In this document: piece by piece, positions 17,713 to 25,691 of the stretch
How positions within the stretch are numbered: position 1 is the stretch's first letter
Layout: each line of letters begins with the position of its first letter
Assembly: GCF_004216905.1 (NCBI RefSeq)
Contig: NZ_SGXJ01000004.1
Location: 434,001 to 498,000, forward strand
From: Kribbella sp. VKM Ac-2569
GTDB taxonomy: Bacteria > Actinomycetota > Actinomycetes > Propionibacteriales > Kribbellaceae
Direction: 5' to 3'
Length of the DNA stretch: 64,000 nucleotides
Made by a program: the position numbers and the translations under genes
The notes under the pieces: model-generated
Databases searched by the model: none
What the model was told of the DNA's origin: nothing
What the model saw: only the letters and a program-made list of their open reading frames with translations

Positions 17713-19130
17713 AGCGGGTCGCAGCGGTCGATCTCGGGGCCTCGAGCGGGCGGGTGATGCTCGGCGAGGTGGGCGCTGACGTCCTCGAGTTGCGTGAACT
17801 GAACCGCTTCTGGAACGGTCCCGTGAGGGTGAGCGGCCGGCTGCACTGGGATGTCATGCACCTCTACCGCTCGATCCTGGAGGGTTTGCAGGCTGCCGGA
17901 CCGCTCGACGGCATCGGCATCGACTCCTGGGCAGTCGACTACGGACTGCTCGACGAGGCCGGTCGTCTGCTGGGCAACCCCGTGCACTACCGAGACTCCC
18001 GCACCGACGGCGTGATGGAACGCGTCCTGTCGACGATCCCTGCTGCAGAGCTGTACGCCGTCACGGGCCTGCAGCAGCTCCCGTTCAACACCATCTACCA
18101 ACTGGCCGCCGAGAAGCTGCCGACCGCCGACAAGCTGTTGATGATCCCCGACCTACTGGGGTACTGGCTGACCGGTGAGGTTGGAGCTGAGCGAACGAAC
18201 GCTTCGACCACGCAGCTGTATGACGTGCGCACGCGTGAGTGGAGCGATGAGCTGGTCGCGCGGGTGGGGCTGCCGCGGCGGATCTTTCCCGAACTGCGGG
18301 AGCCTGGCGACGTGGTTGGGACTGTCCTGCCGGACGAAACCGGGTTGGCATCGGGGATTCCGGTCATCGCTGTTGGGTCGCACGACACGGCCTCGGCTGT
18401 GGTCGCTGTGCCTGCGGTGGGTGAGCGGTTCGCGTACATCTCCTCGGGGACCTGGTCGTTGGTCGGGCTCGAGCTCGATGCACCGGTCCTGACGGACGAC
18501 GCGCGGGAAGCGAACTTCACCAACGAAGGCGGCGTCGACGGCCGGACGCGGTTCCTGCGGAACGTGATGGGGCTGTGGATCCTGCAGGAATGCCAACGGG
18601 TCTGGGGCGACGACGACCTGCCCGGGCTGCTGCGGGACGCCGCCGCCGCACCGCCGTACGCCGTACTGATCGATCCGGACGCTCCCGAGTTCCTTGCTCC
18701 GGGCAACATGCCCGCGCGGATCGAGGAACACTGTCGCGCAACCGGTCAGGACGCACCACGGTCCCGGGGTGCGGTGGTTCGCTGCATCCTGGAGAGCCTC
18801 GCCCTCGCGTACCGCCGTACGTTGCGTGCAGCGCAGACGATTGCCGACCGAGAGGTCGACGTATTGCATGTGATCGGCGGTGGTTCGCAGAACGAGCTGC
18901 TCTGCCAGCTCACCGCCGATGCGTGCGGCATACCGGTCCTCGCCGGGCCCGTCGAGGCCTCCGCGTTGGGCAACGTCCTCGTCCAAGCTCGCGCTCTCGG
19001 CGAGCCCTTCCCGGACCTGAGCGCGATGCGCGCCCTGGTCCGGTCCACACACAGCCTGCGGCGCTACGACCCGCAGGGTAAACCGGCCGACTGGGACGCC
19101 GCCGAGTCCCGGGTGTTCGGAACAAGGTGA
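17709..19130 (+). CDS. rhaB: Rhamnulokinase
   Basis: A 473-residue FGGY-family sugar kinase. Landmarks: VDLGASSGRVMLGEV (phosphate 1 motif), the substrate region GIDSWAVDYGLLDEAGRLL, YISSGTWSLVGLEL, and HVIGGGSQNELLCQLTADACG (adenosine motif). It phosphorylates L-rhamnulose with ATP to give the substrate of RhaD. The GTG start lies inside the stop of the previous gene, showing translational coupling. Its own stop overlaps the start of the small HTH gene. Confidence 0.92.
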   Translation: MKRVAAVDLGASSGRVMLGEVGADVLELRELNRFWNGPVRVSGRLHWDVMHLYRSILEGLQAAGPLDGIGIDSWAVDYGLLDEAGRLLGNPVHYRDSRTDGVMERVLSTIPAAELYAVTGLQQLPFNTIYQLAAEKLPTADKLLMIPDLLGYWLTGEVGAERTNASTTQLYDVRTREWSDELVARVGLPRRIFPELREPGDVVGTVLPDETGLASGIPVIAVGSHDTASAVVAVPAVGERFAYISSGTWSLVGLELDAPVLTDDAREANFTNEGGVDGRTRFLRNVMGLWILQECQRVWGDDDLPGLLRDAAAAPPYAVLIDPDAPEFLAPGNMPARIEEHCRATGQDAPRSRGAVVRCILESLALAYRRTLRAAQTIADREVDVLHVIGGGSQNELLCQLTADACGIPVLAGPVEASALGNVLVQARALGEPFPDLSAMRALVRSTHSLRRYDPQGKPADWDAAESRVFGTR

Positions 19131-19378
19131 TCAGCATGACCGTCCTCCCCCAGGAACTTCGACCGCTCGCGCGCCGGGTGCCGCCGCGCGAGATCAGCCA
19201 CGACGACCTGCAACTCCTCCGCCTGCTCGCCACCGGCCTCCCGGTCGACGGCGTCGCCCGGCGCCTCGATCTGTCCGAACGCACCGTCCGCCGGCGCACC
19301 CGGCTGATCTGCGACCGCCTCGGCTTCAGCACCGCCATCGAAGCCATCGTCTGGGCCGCGCGCCGCGGTCTGGTCTGA
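19127..19378 (+). CDS. Small LuxR-type HTH protein at the end of the rhamnose operon
   Basis: About 80 residues, almost wholly a LuxR/GerE-type HTH: LLRLLATGLPVDGVARRLDL, then SERTVRRRTRLICDRLGFST and AIEAIVWAARRGLV. There is no receiver or sensor domain. The GTG at 19127 overlaps the rhaB stop; an ATG three codons on (19136) also has a fair ribosome site (AAGGTGAT). It is expressed with the operon and could adjust it, or be a stand-alone regulator with other targets. Confidence 0.75.
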   Translation: MISMTVLPQELRPLARRVPPREISHDDLQLLRLLATGLPVDGVARRLDLSERTVRRRTRLICDRLGFSTAIEAIVWAARRGLV

Positions 19379-19448
19379 GGAGGGTGCCGAGTTAGGCGGC
19401 GACGGCTCCGGGTACCGGGGGTTCTGATCATCGAGCCGAGGAGGACCG

Positions 19449-19892
19449 ATGGACGGAATGACCATTGTCTGGATTGTCGTCGCGATCGCCGTACTGGTCA
19501 TCGTGATCGCACTGATCGCGAGCGCGATGTCGCGCAAGTCGCAGCATCGGGCCCAGCAGCAGGCGTACGAGCACGAACAGCAGGCGCGAGCAACCTCGGC
19601 CCAGGCCGACAAGCAGCGTGCTGTCGCCGACGAGGTGGACGCGCGTGCCCGCAAGGCGCAGGCGGCCGCCGACGAGAAGACGGCCGAGGCGCGCCGGTTG
19701 TCGGCCGGCGCGACCGAGCGGCGCGATGCCGCCGAGAACGCCCGCGCGGAATCGGACGAGCATCGCACCCAGGCCCAGAACCTCTGGCCGGACGACGGCG
19801 CCCAGAACCGCGAGGGGCAACCGGTCGATCCGGACTGGGACGACGGCAGGCATCCGCACGACCCGCGGAACCCGAAGCACTCGCGGGGTTGA
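19449..19892 (+). CDS. Membrane-anchored coiled-coil protein
   Basis: 147 residues. One N-terminal transmembrane segment (about residues 5-27) is followed by a long Ala/Glu/Arg/Gln-rich stretch (about 30-115) of coiled-coil type and a disordered, charged tail rich in Pro, Asp, His and Arg. The start follows GAGGAGGACC. No catalytic motif. Similar short envelope-associated proteins occur in Actinobacteria; the function is unknown. Confidence 0.75.
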   Translation: MDGMTIVWIVVAIAVLVIVIALIASAMSRKSQHRAQQQAYEHEQQARATSAQADKQRAVADEVDARARKAQAAADEKTAEARRLSAGATERRDAAENARAESDEHRTQAQNLWPDDGAQNREGQPVDPDWDDGRHPHDPRNPKHSRG

Positions 19893-19898
19893 GCAACG

Positions 19899-21191
19899 TC
19901 AGATCAAGTACCTGAATTCTGGTGAGTTCGGGTTGATGCGCTCGATGTCGAGTGGGGCGGCCTCCATGCGGGACAGCAGCAGTGGGAGGTCGTCCCGGGT
20001 ACTGATTTCGATGCCGACCAGGGCGACGCCGGTCTCGCGGTTGTTGCGCTTGACGTACTCGAAGAGCGTGATGTCGTCGTCGGGACCGAGCGTCTCGTCG
20101 AGGAAGGCGCGCAGGGCGCCCGGCTCCTGCGGGAACGTCACCAGGAAGTAGTGCTTCAGGCCCTCGTACACCAACGAGCGCTCGAGGATCTCGCCGTACC
20201 GGCTGACATCGTTGTTTCCGCCGGACAGCAGGCAGACCACGGTCTCGCCCGGGCGTACGTCGAGGCCGTTGCCGAGGGCACTTGTCGACAAAGCGCCCGC
20301 GGGCTCCGCGATCAGGCCGTCGGTCTGGTAGAGCGCGAGCATCTCCGAGCACACGAGCCCTTCAGGCACCGACATCAGCTCGACGCCGGCCTGCTGCACG
20401 AGTGGGAGGGTCGCGTCACCAACCCGGCGTACGGCGGCACCGTCGACGAAGCTGTCCAAATGCGGCAACGTCACCGGCTTGCCGGCCGCGACCGCCGCTG
20501 CCATGGACGCCGCGCCACCCGGCTCCACCCCGACGATGCGTACGCCGGGATGCCGCTCGGCGATCCACGTTGCAACCCCCGCAACGAGACCGCCCCCACC
20601 GACCGGAACCACGAGTACGTCGGGAGCGTGGCCGAGCTGCTCCACCAACTCGATCGCCACGGTTCCTTGTCCCGCAACGGTTCTCGGGTCGTCGAACGCC
20701 GGCACCATCGTCGCCCCGGTCGCGGAAGCTTCCGCGATCGCAGCGGCCGCCGCGTCGTCGTACGTGTCGCCGGTGACGATCACCTGGATCTGCTTGCCGC
20801 CGAGCGCCGCGATCCGGTCCCGCTTCTGGCGCGGCGTCGTCCGCGGCACGTACACCTTGCCGCGGACGCCGAGCATGTGGCACGAATACGCCAGCCCCTG
20901 GCCGTGGTTACCGGCGCTCGCACACACCACGCCGGCGGCCTTGGCCGCGTCGTCGAGCTGCGCGATCAGGTTGTAGGCGCCGCGAAGCTTGTAGGAACGG
21001 CCGATCTGCAGGTCCTCCCGCTTCAGCCAGACCTGGGCGCCGGTGCGCTCCGACAGGCGGAGGTTGCGTTCCAACGGTGTACGGACGGCGACGCCGTCCA
21101 AGCGCTTGATGGCGGCCTCGATCGCCGCCGCGTCGACGGTGCCGACCGTGCTGCCACCGGTCGATCGAGCGACTGAACCACTGCCCTGCAT
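19899..21191 (-). CDS. ilvA: Threonine ammonia-lyase (biosynthetic type with ACT-like domain)
   Basis: About 430 residues. The PLP lysine is in LQIGRSYKLRGAYNLI, the phosphate-binding glycine loop in VPVGGGGLVAGVA, and the cofactor Ser/Cys region in CLLSGGNNDVSRY. A single ACT-like regulatory domain (HYFLVTFPQEPGALRAFLDE to the end) suggests feedback control by isoleucine. It makes 2-oxobutanoate from threonine for isoleucine synthesis. I chose the ATG at 21191, four bases after GGAAGGAA; the open frame extends 59 codons upstream without a site and with atypical sequence. Confidence 0.92.
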   Translation of the reverse strand: MQGSGSVARSTGGSTVGTVDAAAIEAAIKRLDGVAVRTPLERNLRLSERTGAQVWLKREDLQIGRSYKLRGAYNLIAQLDDAAKAAGVVCASAGNHGQGLAYSCHMLGVRGKVYVPRTTPRQKRDRIAALGGKQIQVIVTGDTYDDAAAAAIAEASATGATMVPAFDDPRTVAGQGTVAIELVEQLGHAPDVLVVPVGGGGLVAGVATWIAERHPGVRIVGVEPGGAASMAAAVAAGKPVTLPHLDSFVDGAAVRRVGDATLPLVQQAGVELMSVPEGLVCSEMLALYQTDGLIAEPAGALSTSALGNGLDVRPGETVVCLLSGGNNDVSRYGEILERSLVYEGLKHYFLVTFPQEPGALRAFLDETLGPDDDITLFEYVKRNNRETGVALVGIEISTRDDLPLLLSRMEAAPLDIERINPNSPEFRYLI

Positions 21192-21203
21192 GACGTTCCT
21201 TCC

Positions 21204-21217
21204 CGTGCATTTGCACG
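21204..21217. promoter_or_regulatory. Palindrome in the ilvA leader
   Basis: CGTGCA-TT-TGCACG is a perfect six-base inverted repeat just upstream of the ilvA ribosome site. It could be an operator or a small RNA hairpin. Nothing else supports a specific regulator. Confidence 0.35.
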
Positions 21218-21421
21218 ATCTTCGCCGATTCGCTCGCTGCACAAGACGATTCGCGTCCACAGTCCGGACCGGCAGATACCTTTTGCGTTCCAGACTCTTG
21301 CACCAGGCGTGAAACGGCTCTTCACTGGGCAGTCTAGTTTTCATACGCTCACTCGGTGTAACGGCCACGGACCTGGGAGAGATAGGCCGTGTAGAGCCGG
21401 TCAGTGAGGACTGGAGGGCAC

Positions 21422-22288
21422 ATGGAACTGATTCCGTTCAGTCTGTGGGGCGACGCTTTGTGGTGCGGTCAGGAAGTCGTGCGGGAAGCCCCGCACGAGC
21501 AGGCGATCAGAAGCCTGTTCCCGGACCCCATCCCGGCGCGCGGCGCAGATCTGGACACCGAGGCGGACCTCGTCCCGGAACCGCACAACCGTTTCGACCC
21601 GCGGTCGATCGCCGTACGGGTGCATGGCAAGGTTGTCGGCTATCTGCCGAGGGACGACGCGCACCGGTACCACCCGGTGCTGTCAGAACTAGTGGCGCAA
21701 GGCCTGCAACCGCAGGTTCCGTGCCACCTGTGGGTAAGTGAGTGGGAGCCGGCGGACTGGGACGGCAAGGGCGCCCAGGGCACCGAGTTCCACGCCAGTG
21801 TCGCGGTCGCCCTCGGGCAGCCGCACATGCTCATGCCGGTGAATTTGCCCCCGCCGGGCAGTTTTCACCTGCTACCGCCCGGCAGCGGCATCGTCGTACC
21901 GGGCAGCGAGGTGCATCCCGACGTACTGGCGCCGTTCTTCCGCGCGGAGGGCGAGTGCTGGGCGTACGCCACCATGCACGCGATCGAGGAGGAGGACAGC
22001 TTTCAGGACCGGCACCGGATCGTGGTCGAGATCCGGCTCGACGACGAACCCGTCGGCCGGCTCAGCCCGCGGCTGAGCGCCGAGTTCCTGCCCGCGATCC
22101 ATTACCTCGCCGACATGCGTGCCGAGACCGCCGCCCGGATCGCCGTCCGCGGCGACCGTTGCGCATCGGAGGTGACGCTCTACGCGGCGCGGAGTCACGA
22201 CCTGCCGGCAACCTGGCCGGACGGGCTGGCCCGCTCCCCAGTCGCTTCCCCGCAATGGCACTACTGGGCCACGAAAGAGGCCAACTAG
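21422..22288 (+). CDS. HIRAN-domain protein
   Basis: About 288 residues. Residues around 40-75 match a HIRAN domain: LVPEPHNRFDPRSIAVRVHG followed by VVGYLPRDDAHRY. In Rad5/HLTF proteins this fold binds 3' DNA ends; in bacteria it occurs alone or with nucleases. A second copy-like segment may lie near the C-terminus (VVEIRLDDEPVGRLSPRL, then FLPAIHYL). The ATG at 21422 has GGAGGG just upstream. No helicase or nuclease is adjacent. A role in DNA metabolism is inferred from the domain only. Confidence 0.75.
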   Translation: MELIPFSLWGDALWCGQEVVREAPHEQAIRSLFPDPIPARGADLDTEADLVPEPHNRFDPRSIAVRVHGKVVGYLPRDDAHRYHPVLSELVAQGLQPQVPCHLWVSEWEPADWDGKGAQGTEFHASVAVALGQPHMLMPVNLPPPGSFHLLPPGSGIVVPGSEVHPDVLAPFFRAEGECWAYATMHAIEEEDSFQDRHRIVVEIRLDDEPVGRLSPRLSAEFLPAIHYLADMRAETAARIAVRGDRCASEVTLYAARSHDLPATWPDGLARSPVASPQWHYWATKEAN

Positions 22289-22341
22289 GCGGCTGCGCAG
22301 TACTGACCATGCCTCACCAGGCCGGCACTGCGGAGCTACTT

Positions 22342-23187
22342 TCAAGGCGCCGGGCAACTCTCCTCGGAGAGTTGCCCGGCGTTCTCCTTGCACCACGCGG
22401 AAAACGTGTTCGGCGCGCGTCCGGTCAGACGCCGTGCGACGTCGGTTCGCAAGCCGATCGTGTCGGCGTGCATGAGGGTCAGGCCCTCGATCAGGGCGGC
22501 CGCCAATTCGGCCGGAGCCCCTTCTGGATAACGGAATCGAACCGCTTCCTCGGGGGTCGCGATCGGGCGTACGTCGAGTGTGCGGTCGATCGCCGTACCG
22601 AGGATCGCGACCTGCTCGGCGACCGTGAACGCCTCGGGGCCGGTCAACGTGTACGCCTGCTTCTCGTGGCCGTCCTCGACGAGCACCGTCGCCGCGACCG
22701 CCGCGATGTCCGCCGGGTCGATCGGCGCGGCTCGTCCCGGCCCGATCGGGTCGAGCACGTACCCGCCGGCGCGGATCGTCGGCAGCCAGTCGAACGTGTT
22801 CGTCATGAAGCCGGTCGGCCGCAGGAACGTTGCCGCGATCCCCGAGTCCGCGATCAGCTGCTCACGCTCGTGGTGCCACCGTCCCATCGCGGGGATCGGG
22901 TCGCCGAGTACGGCGTACGAGGACAGGTACACGATCTGCCGGACGCAGGCGCGACGTGCGGCCGCGACGACGTTGGTCGTGTGCTCGAGACCGGTGCCGG
23001 GCACGAGCAGGAACACCTTGTCGACACCGCGCAGGTCGAGCGGTCCGTCGAGATCGCCGACGATCTGCTCGGCGGGCACCTCCGGCCGCGGGCTGCGGAC
23101 AAGCGCGCGGAACTCGGCGCCGCGCCGATTGAGTTCCTCGACGAGCGCGCGACCGACGTGTCCGGTGGCGCCGGTGATCAACAACAT
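22342..23187 (-). CDS. NAD(P)-binding NmrA-like reductase/epimerase
   Basis: A 281-residue atypical short-chain dehydrogenase of the NmrA/YtfG type: the glycine motif LLITGATGHVGRALVEEL at the N-terminus, VFLLVPGTGLEHTTNV, IVYLSSYAVLGDP, and ATFLRPTGFMTNTFDWL. Such proteins bind NAD(P)H and act as quinone reductases or redox sensors. The start follows AAGGAG. It is divergent from a MarR gene across a perfect inverted repeat, so it is very likely controlled by it. Its last 12 codons lie inside a strong hairpin. Confidence 0.88.
   Translation of the reverse strand: MLLITGATGHVGRALVEELNRRGAEFRALVRSPRPEVPAEQIVGDLDGPLDLRGVDKVFLLVPGTGLEHTTNVVAAARRACVRQIVYLSSYAVLGDPIPAMGRWHHEREQLIADSGIAATFLRPTGFMTNTFDWLPTIRAGGYVLDPIGPGRAAPIDPADIAAVAATVLVEDGHEKQAYTLTGPEAFTVAEQVAILGTAIDRTLDVRPIATPEEAVRFRYPEGAPAELAAALIEGLTLMHADTIGLRTDVARRLTGRAPNTFSAWCKENAGQLSEESCPAP
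22348..22381. terminator. Strong hairpin overlapping the 3' end of the NmrA-like gene
   Basis: A perfect 16-bp inverted repeat, CGCCGGGCAACTCTCC / GGAGAGTTGCCCGGCG, with a two-base centre. It lies inside the last codons of the minus-strand gene and about 60 bp beyond the stop of the plus-strand HIRAN gene. It can terminate both convergent transcripts. There is no clear T tract on either side. Confidence 0.65.
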
Positions 23188-23197
23188 GACAAACTCC

Positions 23198-23237
23198 TTT
23201 ACCGGTTAACGAGTCGTCGAGAACGTTAACCGGTAAA
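23198..23237. promoter_or_regulatory. Perfect inverted repeat, MarR operator
   Basis: TTTACCGGTTAACG (23198-23211) and CGTTAACCGGTAAA (23224-23237) are exact reverse complements, 12 bp apart, centred between the divergent NmrA-like and MarR genes. Each arm contains ACCGGT. This is the expected place for a MarR-family repressor acting on both genes. Confidence 0.75.
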
Positions 23238-23263
23238 CGATTTGATCGTCAAGGAGTCTGCCG

Positions 23264-23683
23264 ATGCCCGAGTTCCTGGAACTGCACAGCAAGACGTCCA
23301 AGTTGCTGCGGGCCGCCGCGGATGCCGCCGTACAGCGGCACGGACTGCGGCTCGGGCAGGACCACCTGCTCGCCGCGCTGTGGGCGGAGGACGGCCGTAC
23401 GCCGGGGGAGATCGCCGCTGCGGTGAACGTGACCACGCCGGCCGTCACCAAACTCGCCACCAGGCTGGCCGAGTCAGGCCTGCTCGAACGCCGGCCCGAT
23501 CCACGTGACAATCGCCTCGTGCGGCTGTGGCTGACACCGGCCGGCCGCGCGCTCCAGGCGCCCATCGAGGCCGAGCGCCAACAGCTCGAGGACCGAGTCA
23601 CCGCGACGCTCACGAAGACCGAACGCGCCCAGCTGATGAAGGCGCTCGCGAAGATCAACCAGGTGTTGGTGGACGGGCCGTGA
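23264..23683 (+). CDS. MarR-family transcriptional regulator
   Basis: A 139-residue winged-HTH protein. GEIAAAVNVTTPAVTKLATRL is the recognition helix region, and LLERRPDPRDNRLVRLWLTPAGRAL is the wing with the conserved DxRxxR pattern. It starts after AAGGAG. Divergent from the NmrA-like gene; the perfect inverted repeat between them is its likely operator. The next small gene begins at or just after its stop. Confidence 0.92.
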   Translation: MPEFLELHSKTSKLLRAAADAAVQRHGLRLGQDHLLAALWAEDGRTPGEIAAAVNVTTPAVTKLATRLAESGLLERRPDPRDNRLVRLWLTPAGRALQAPIEAERQQLEDRVTATLTKTERAQLMKALAKINQVLVDGP

Positions 23684-23697
23684 AGTACCTTGGCGGT

Positions 23698-23928
23698 ATG
23701 GCGAACGTACCGGTCTGCCCGGTTTGCGGAGAACGGGGAGTGCCGATCCTTTACGGCCTGCCGACCCCGCTTGCGCGCGAAGCGGCCGCAGCCGGCAAGG
23801 TCCGCCTGTTCGGCTGCGTCATCCCTGCGGAACCCGACAACTGGACGTGCGCGCAGGACCACACCTGGCAGGCCGACGACGACGAGGTGCTGACCACCGC
23901 CATCAACGCCGCACTGCAGCGGGACTGA
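23698..23928 (+). CDS. Small zinc-ribbon-like protein
   Basis: About 76 residues. It has an N-terminal CPVCGERG zinc-knuckle half (CxxC) and single cysteines in FGCVIP and WTCAQDH, so a four-Cys metal site is possible. A GTG at 23680 overlapping the MarR stop would add six residues; I took the ATG at 23698 because PVCPVC begins soon after. Function unknown. It may be co-transcribed with the MarR gene. Confidence 0.65.
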   Translation: MANVPVCPVCGERGVPILYGLPTPLAREAAAAGKVRLFGCVIPAEPDNWTCAQDHTWQADDDEVLTTAINAALQRD

Positions 23929-23935
23929 GTCATCG

Positions 23936-24337
23936 GTGCACCTTGTCACGCCGGATGCCGAGCTGCTTGTGCGCGCCGTCCGTACCTTCCTGAACACCGA
24001 CGCCGACCCTGACTACCTAACCGCCCCCGGCACGCTGACCTTCGTGGCGACCACCGAGGACAAGGTCACCGGCTGGTGCTGGGGTTATCTGCTGCCACGG
24101 CCCGACGGTGTATCCATGCTCTATCTCCACAACCTGGCGGTCGTCGAGGCCTACCGAAATCAGGGCATCGGGCGCGCCCTGACGAGCGCGTTCATGGACG
24201 CTGGCCGGTCCGCCGGTGCTACCAAGATGTTCCTCACTACCGGGGCCGAGAATGCTCCGGCGCGCAAGTTGTACGACTCGCTGGGTGGAGGCCTGGCGAC
24301 GCAAGGGGCGACGGTCAACTACTGGTTCCTGCTGTAG
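23936..24337 (+). CDS. GNAT-family acetyltransferase
   Basis: 133 residues of the GNAT fold, closest in style to AAC(3)-I-like aminoglycoside acetyltransferases: LYLHNLAVVEAYRNQGIGRALTSAF supplies the acetyl-CoA pyrophosphate-binding loop (RNQGIGRAL), and NAPARKLYDSLGGG is the usual C-terminal motif. GTG start. The acceptor cannot be predicted. Its 3' end overlaps the convergent VOC gene by 23 bases. Confidence 0.88.
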   Translation: MHLVTPDAELLVRAVRTFLNTDADPDYLTAPGTLTFVATTEDKVTGWCWGYLLPRPDGVSMLYLHNLAVVEAYRNQGIGRALTSAFMDAGRSAGATKMFLTTGAENAPARKLYDSLGGGLATQGATVNYWFLL

Positions 24338-24707
24338 CTGTTTCGGTGTCCCAGGTTGAGAGACAGAACGGGTGGCCGGCCGGGTCGGCGTAGACGTAGC
24401 AGTGGTCGGAGTTGGGTTGGAAGTCGAGCAGTTTGGCTCCGGCGGCCAGGACTCTCTTGCCCGTCGCCTCGAGGTCGTCGACGAGGAAATCGAGGTGCAT
24501 CTGCATCGGTACGTCGTTGCCGGGCCACTGTGGCGGCCGGAAGTCGTCGACCTGCTGGAAGGAGATGACCCCGTTGGGCCCCGAGATGGACGCCCAATGC
24601 GACGTACCGCGGACGACTCCACCGGTGATCTCAGCGTAGAACTGTGCCAGGACGAGGGCATCGGGTGCGTTGACGGTGATCCCTTCCAGGCTGATGTTGT
24701 CAGACAT
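24315..24707 (-). CDS. VOC-family protein
   Basis: About 130 residues with the two beta-alpha-beta-beta-beta halves of the glyoxalase/bleomycin-resistance fold: LEGITVNAPDALVLAQFYAE at the start, MQMHLDFLVDDLEAT in the middle and YADPAGHPFCLSTWD at the end. The His and Glu/Cys positions that bind metal are only partly conserved. It is the last gene of the ArsR-SRPBCC-VOC unit; its start overlaps the SRPBCC stop by eight bases and follows GGAGGACCG. Ligand unknown. Confidence 0.87.
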   Translation of the reverse strand: MSDNISLEGITVNAPDALVLAQFYAEITGGVVRGTSHWASISGPNGVISFQQVDDFRPPQWPGNDVPMQMHLDFLVDDLEATGKRVLAAGAKLLDFQPNSDHCYVYADPAGHPFCLSTWDTETATAGTSS

Positions 24708-25221
24708 CGGTCCTCCGGTACGCCGGGGTGAGTTCGGTCCACCGCGCGTGCCAGGCCGGGGCAGGCGCCTCCGCCGACCAGCCGCCGTCGTGTGCTGGAC
24801 CGTCATTCGCCAGCGAGCGGCCGAGGTCTTCGAGGTGGACCTGCCAGCCGGCTCCGTGGAAGTGGAGCGAACCGATGGGCAGGCCGCGCTCCTCCACCAC
24901 CAGCTTGGTTTGCGACCCCATCGGAGTGAGCCAGGCCTCGAGTTGGCTCTCGTCGTCGGTGCCCGGTTCCGTGGTGAGTAGCAGGTGGTGCGGCGCCTCG
25001 CAGACCTCGATCCTGGCCGGACCGTTCCACGTGCTGGTGAAGACGGCTTGGATCGTCCCGCCTTCGTGCAGCGCGCCGGACACCTCGGCGATCCAGCGCG
25101 CGAGTCGCTCCGGCGTGGTGCATGCCGCCCACAGGTCGTCGATATCCGTGTCGTAGACGTCCTCGACGCGGACCGCGCCACGGGTGCGGTCCAAAGCCCG
25201 CATCGTTCCGGTGATCCTCAC
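24700..25221 (-). CDS. SRPBCC (AHSA1-like) domain protein
   Basis: About 173 residues of the START/Bet v 1-like hydrophobic pocket fold: VRVEDVYDTDIDDLWAACTT, ERLARWIAEVSGALHEGG, and ESQLEAWLTPMGSQTKLVVEE. The GTG start at 25221 overlaps the ArsR stop (GTGA). SRPBCC-ArsR pairs are common in Actinobacteria, where the ArsR-type protein controls the operon. Ligand unknown. Confidence 0.88.
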   Translation of the reverse strand: MRITGTMRALDRTRGAVRVEDVYDTDIDDLWAACTTPERLARWIAEVSGALHEGGTIQAVFTSTWNGPARIEVCEAPHHLLLTTEPGTDDESQLEAWLTPMGSQTKLVVEERGLPIGSLHFHGAGWQVHLEDLGRSLANDGPAHDGGWSAEAPAPAWHARWTELTPAYRRTDV

Positions 25222-25535
25222 TGCGACGCCTTCTTCCCTCGTGCGATCTCGGTGTGCAGCGCATCCAGCCGGTTCCGCCACAGCGCGCGGTACCCGTCCA
25301 GCCACTCGTCCACCTCGACGAGCGCCTCCGGCCGCAAGGTGTAGATACGCCGCTGCGCCTCCTGCCGTACGTCGACCAGCCCGGCCTCCCGCAGCACCCG
25401 AAGGTGCCGGGACACACCCGGCCGCGCAATCGGTAGCGCATCCGCCAACTCACCGGCCGTCGCGGGATGATCTCGCAAGATCTCCAGCACCGTCCGCCGA
25501 CTCTGATCAGCCAACGCCTGCAACACCAGGTCCAT
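25218..25535 (-). CDS. ArsR-family transcriptional regulator
   Basis: About 105 residues: LADQSRRTVLEILRDHPATA, then AGELADALPIARPGVSRHLR as the recognition helix, and LVDVRQEAQRRIYTLRP as the wing. It lacks the metal-binding cysteines of metalloregulators, as is usual for the subgroup paired with SRPBCC proteins. Start ATG at 25535; the open frame continues 12 codons upstream across the palindrome at 25546-25561, which is more likely operator than code. Confidence 0.9.
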   Translation of the reverse strand: MDLVLQALADQSRRTVLEILRDHPATAGELADALPIARPGVSRHLRVLREAGLVDVRQEAQRRIYTLRPEALVEVDEWLDGYRALWRNRLDALHTEIARGKKASQ

Positions 25536-25545
25536 GACGGCTAAT

Positions 25546-25561
25546 GTACCCACTCGGGTAC
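25546..25561. promoter_or_regulatory. Palindrome upstream of arsR
   Basis: GTACCC-ACTC-GGGTAC is a perfect six-base inverted repeat ten bases before the arsR start, a likely autoregulatory operator. A second small palindrome, AGGTACCT, lies about 12 bp further upstream. Confidence 0.5.
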
Positions 25562-25691
25562 GTAACCACAAAGGTACCTAAGGCGCCAGTGGCGGGTTAT
25601 GTCACCGCTGGCCTCCTACATCCCGCCATCGGACACAAACCCGCTAGCGCGCAAACGACCACGGCGGTTGGAGCGGTACTAGCATCGAGCT

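Noticed and set aside
19899..21368. Threonine ammonia-lyase start at 21368
   Set aside because: The added N-terminus is Arg-rich and unlike homologues; the ATG at 21191 has GGAAGGAA in good position.
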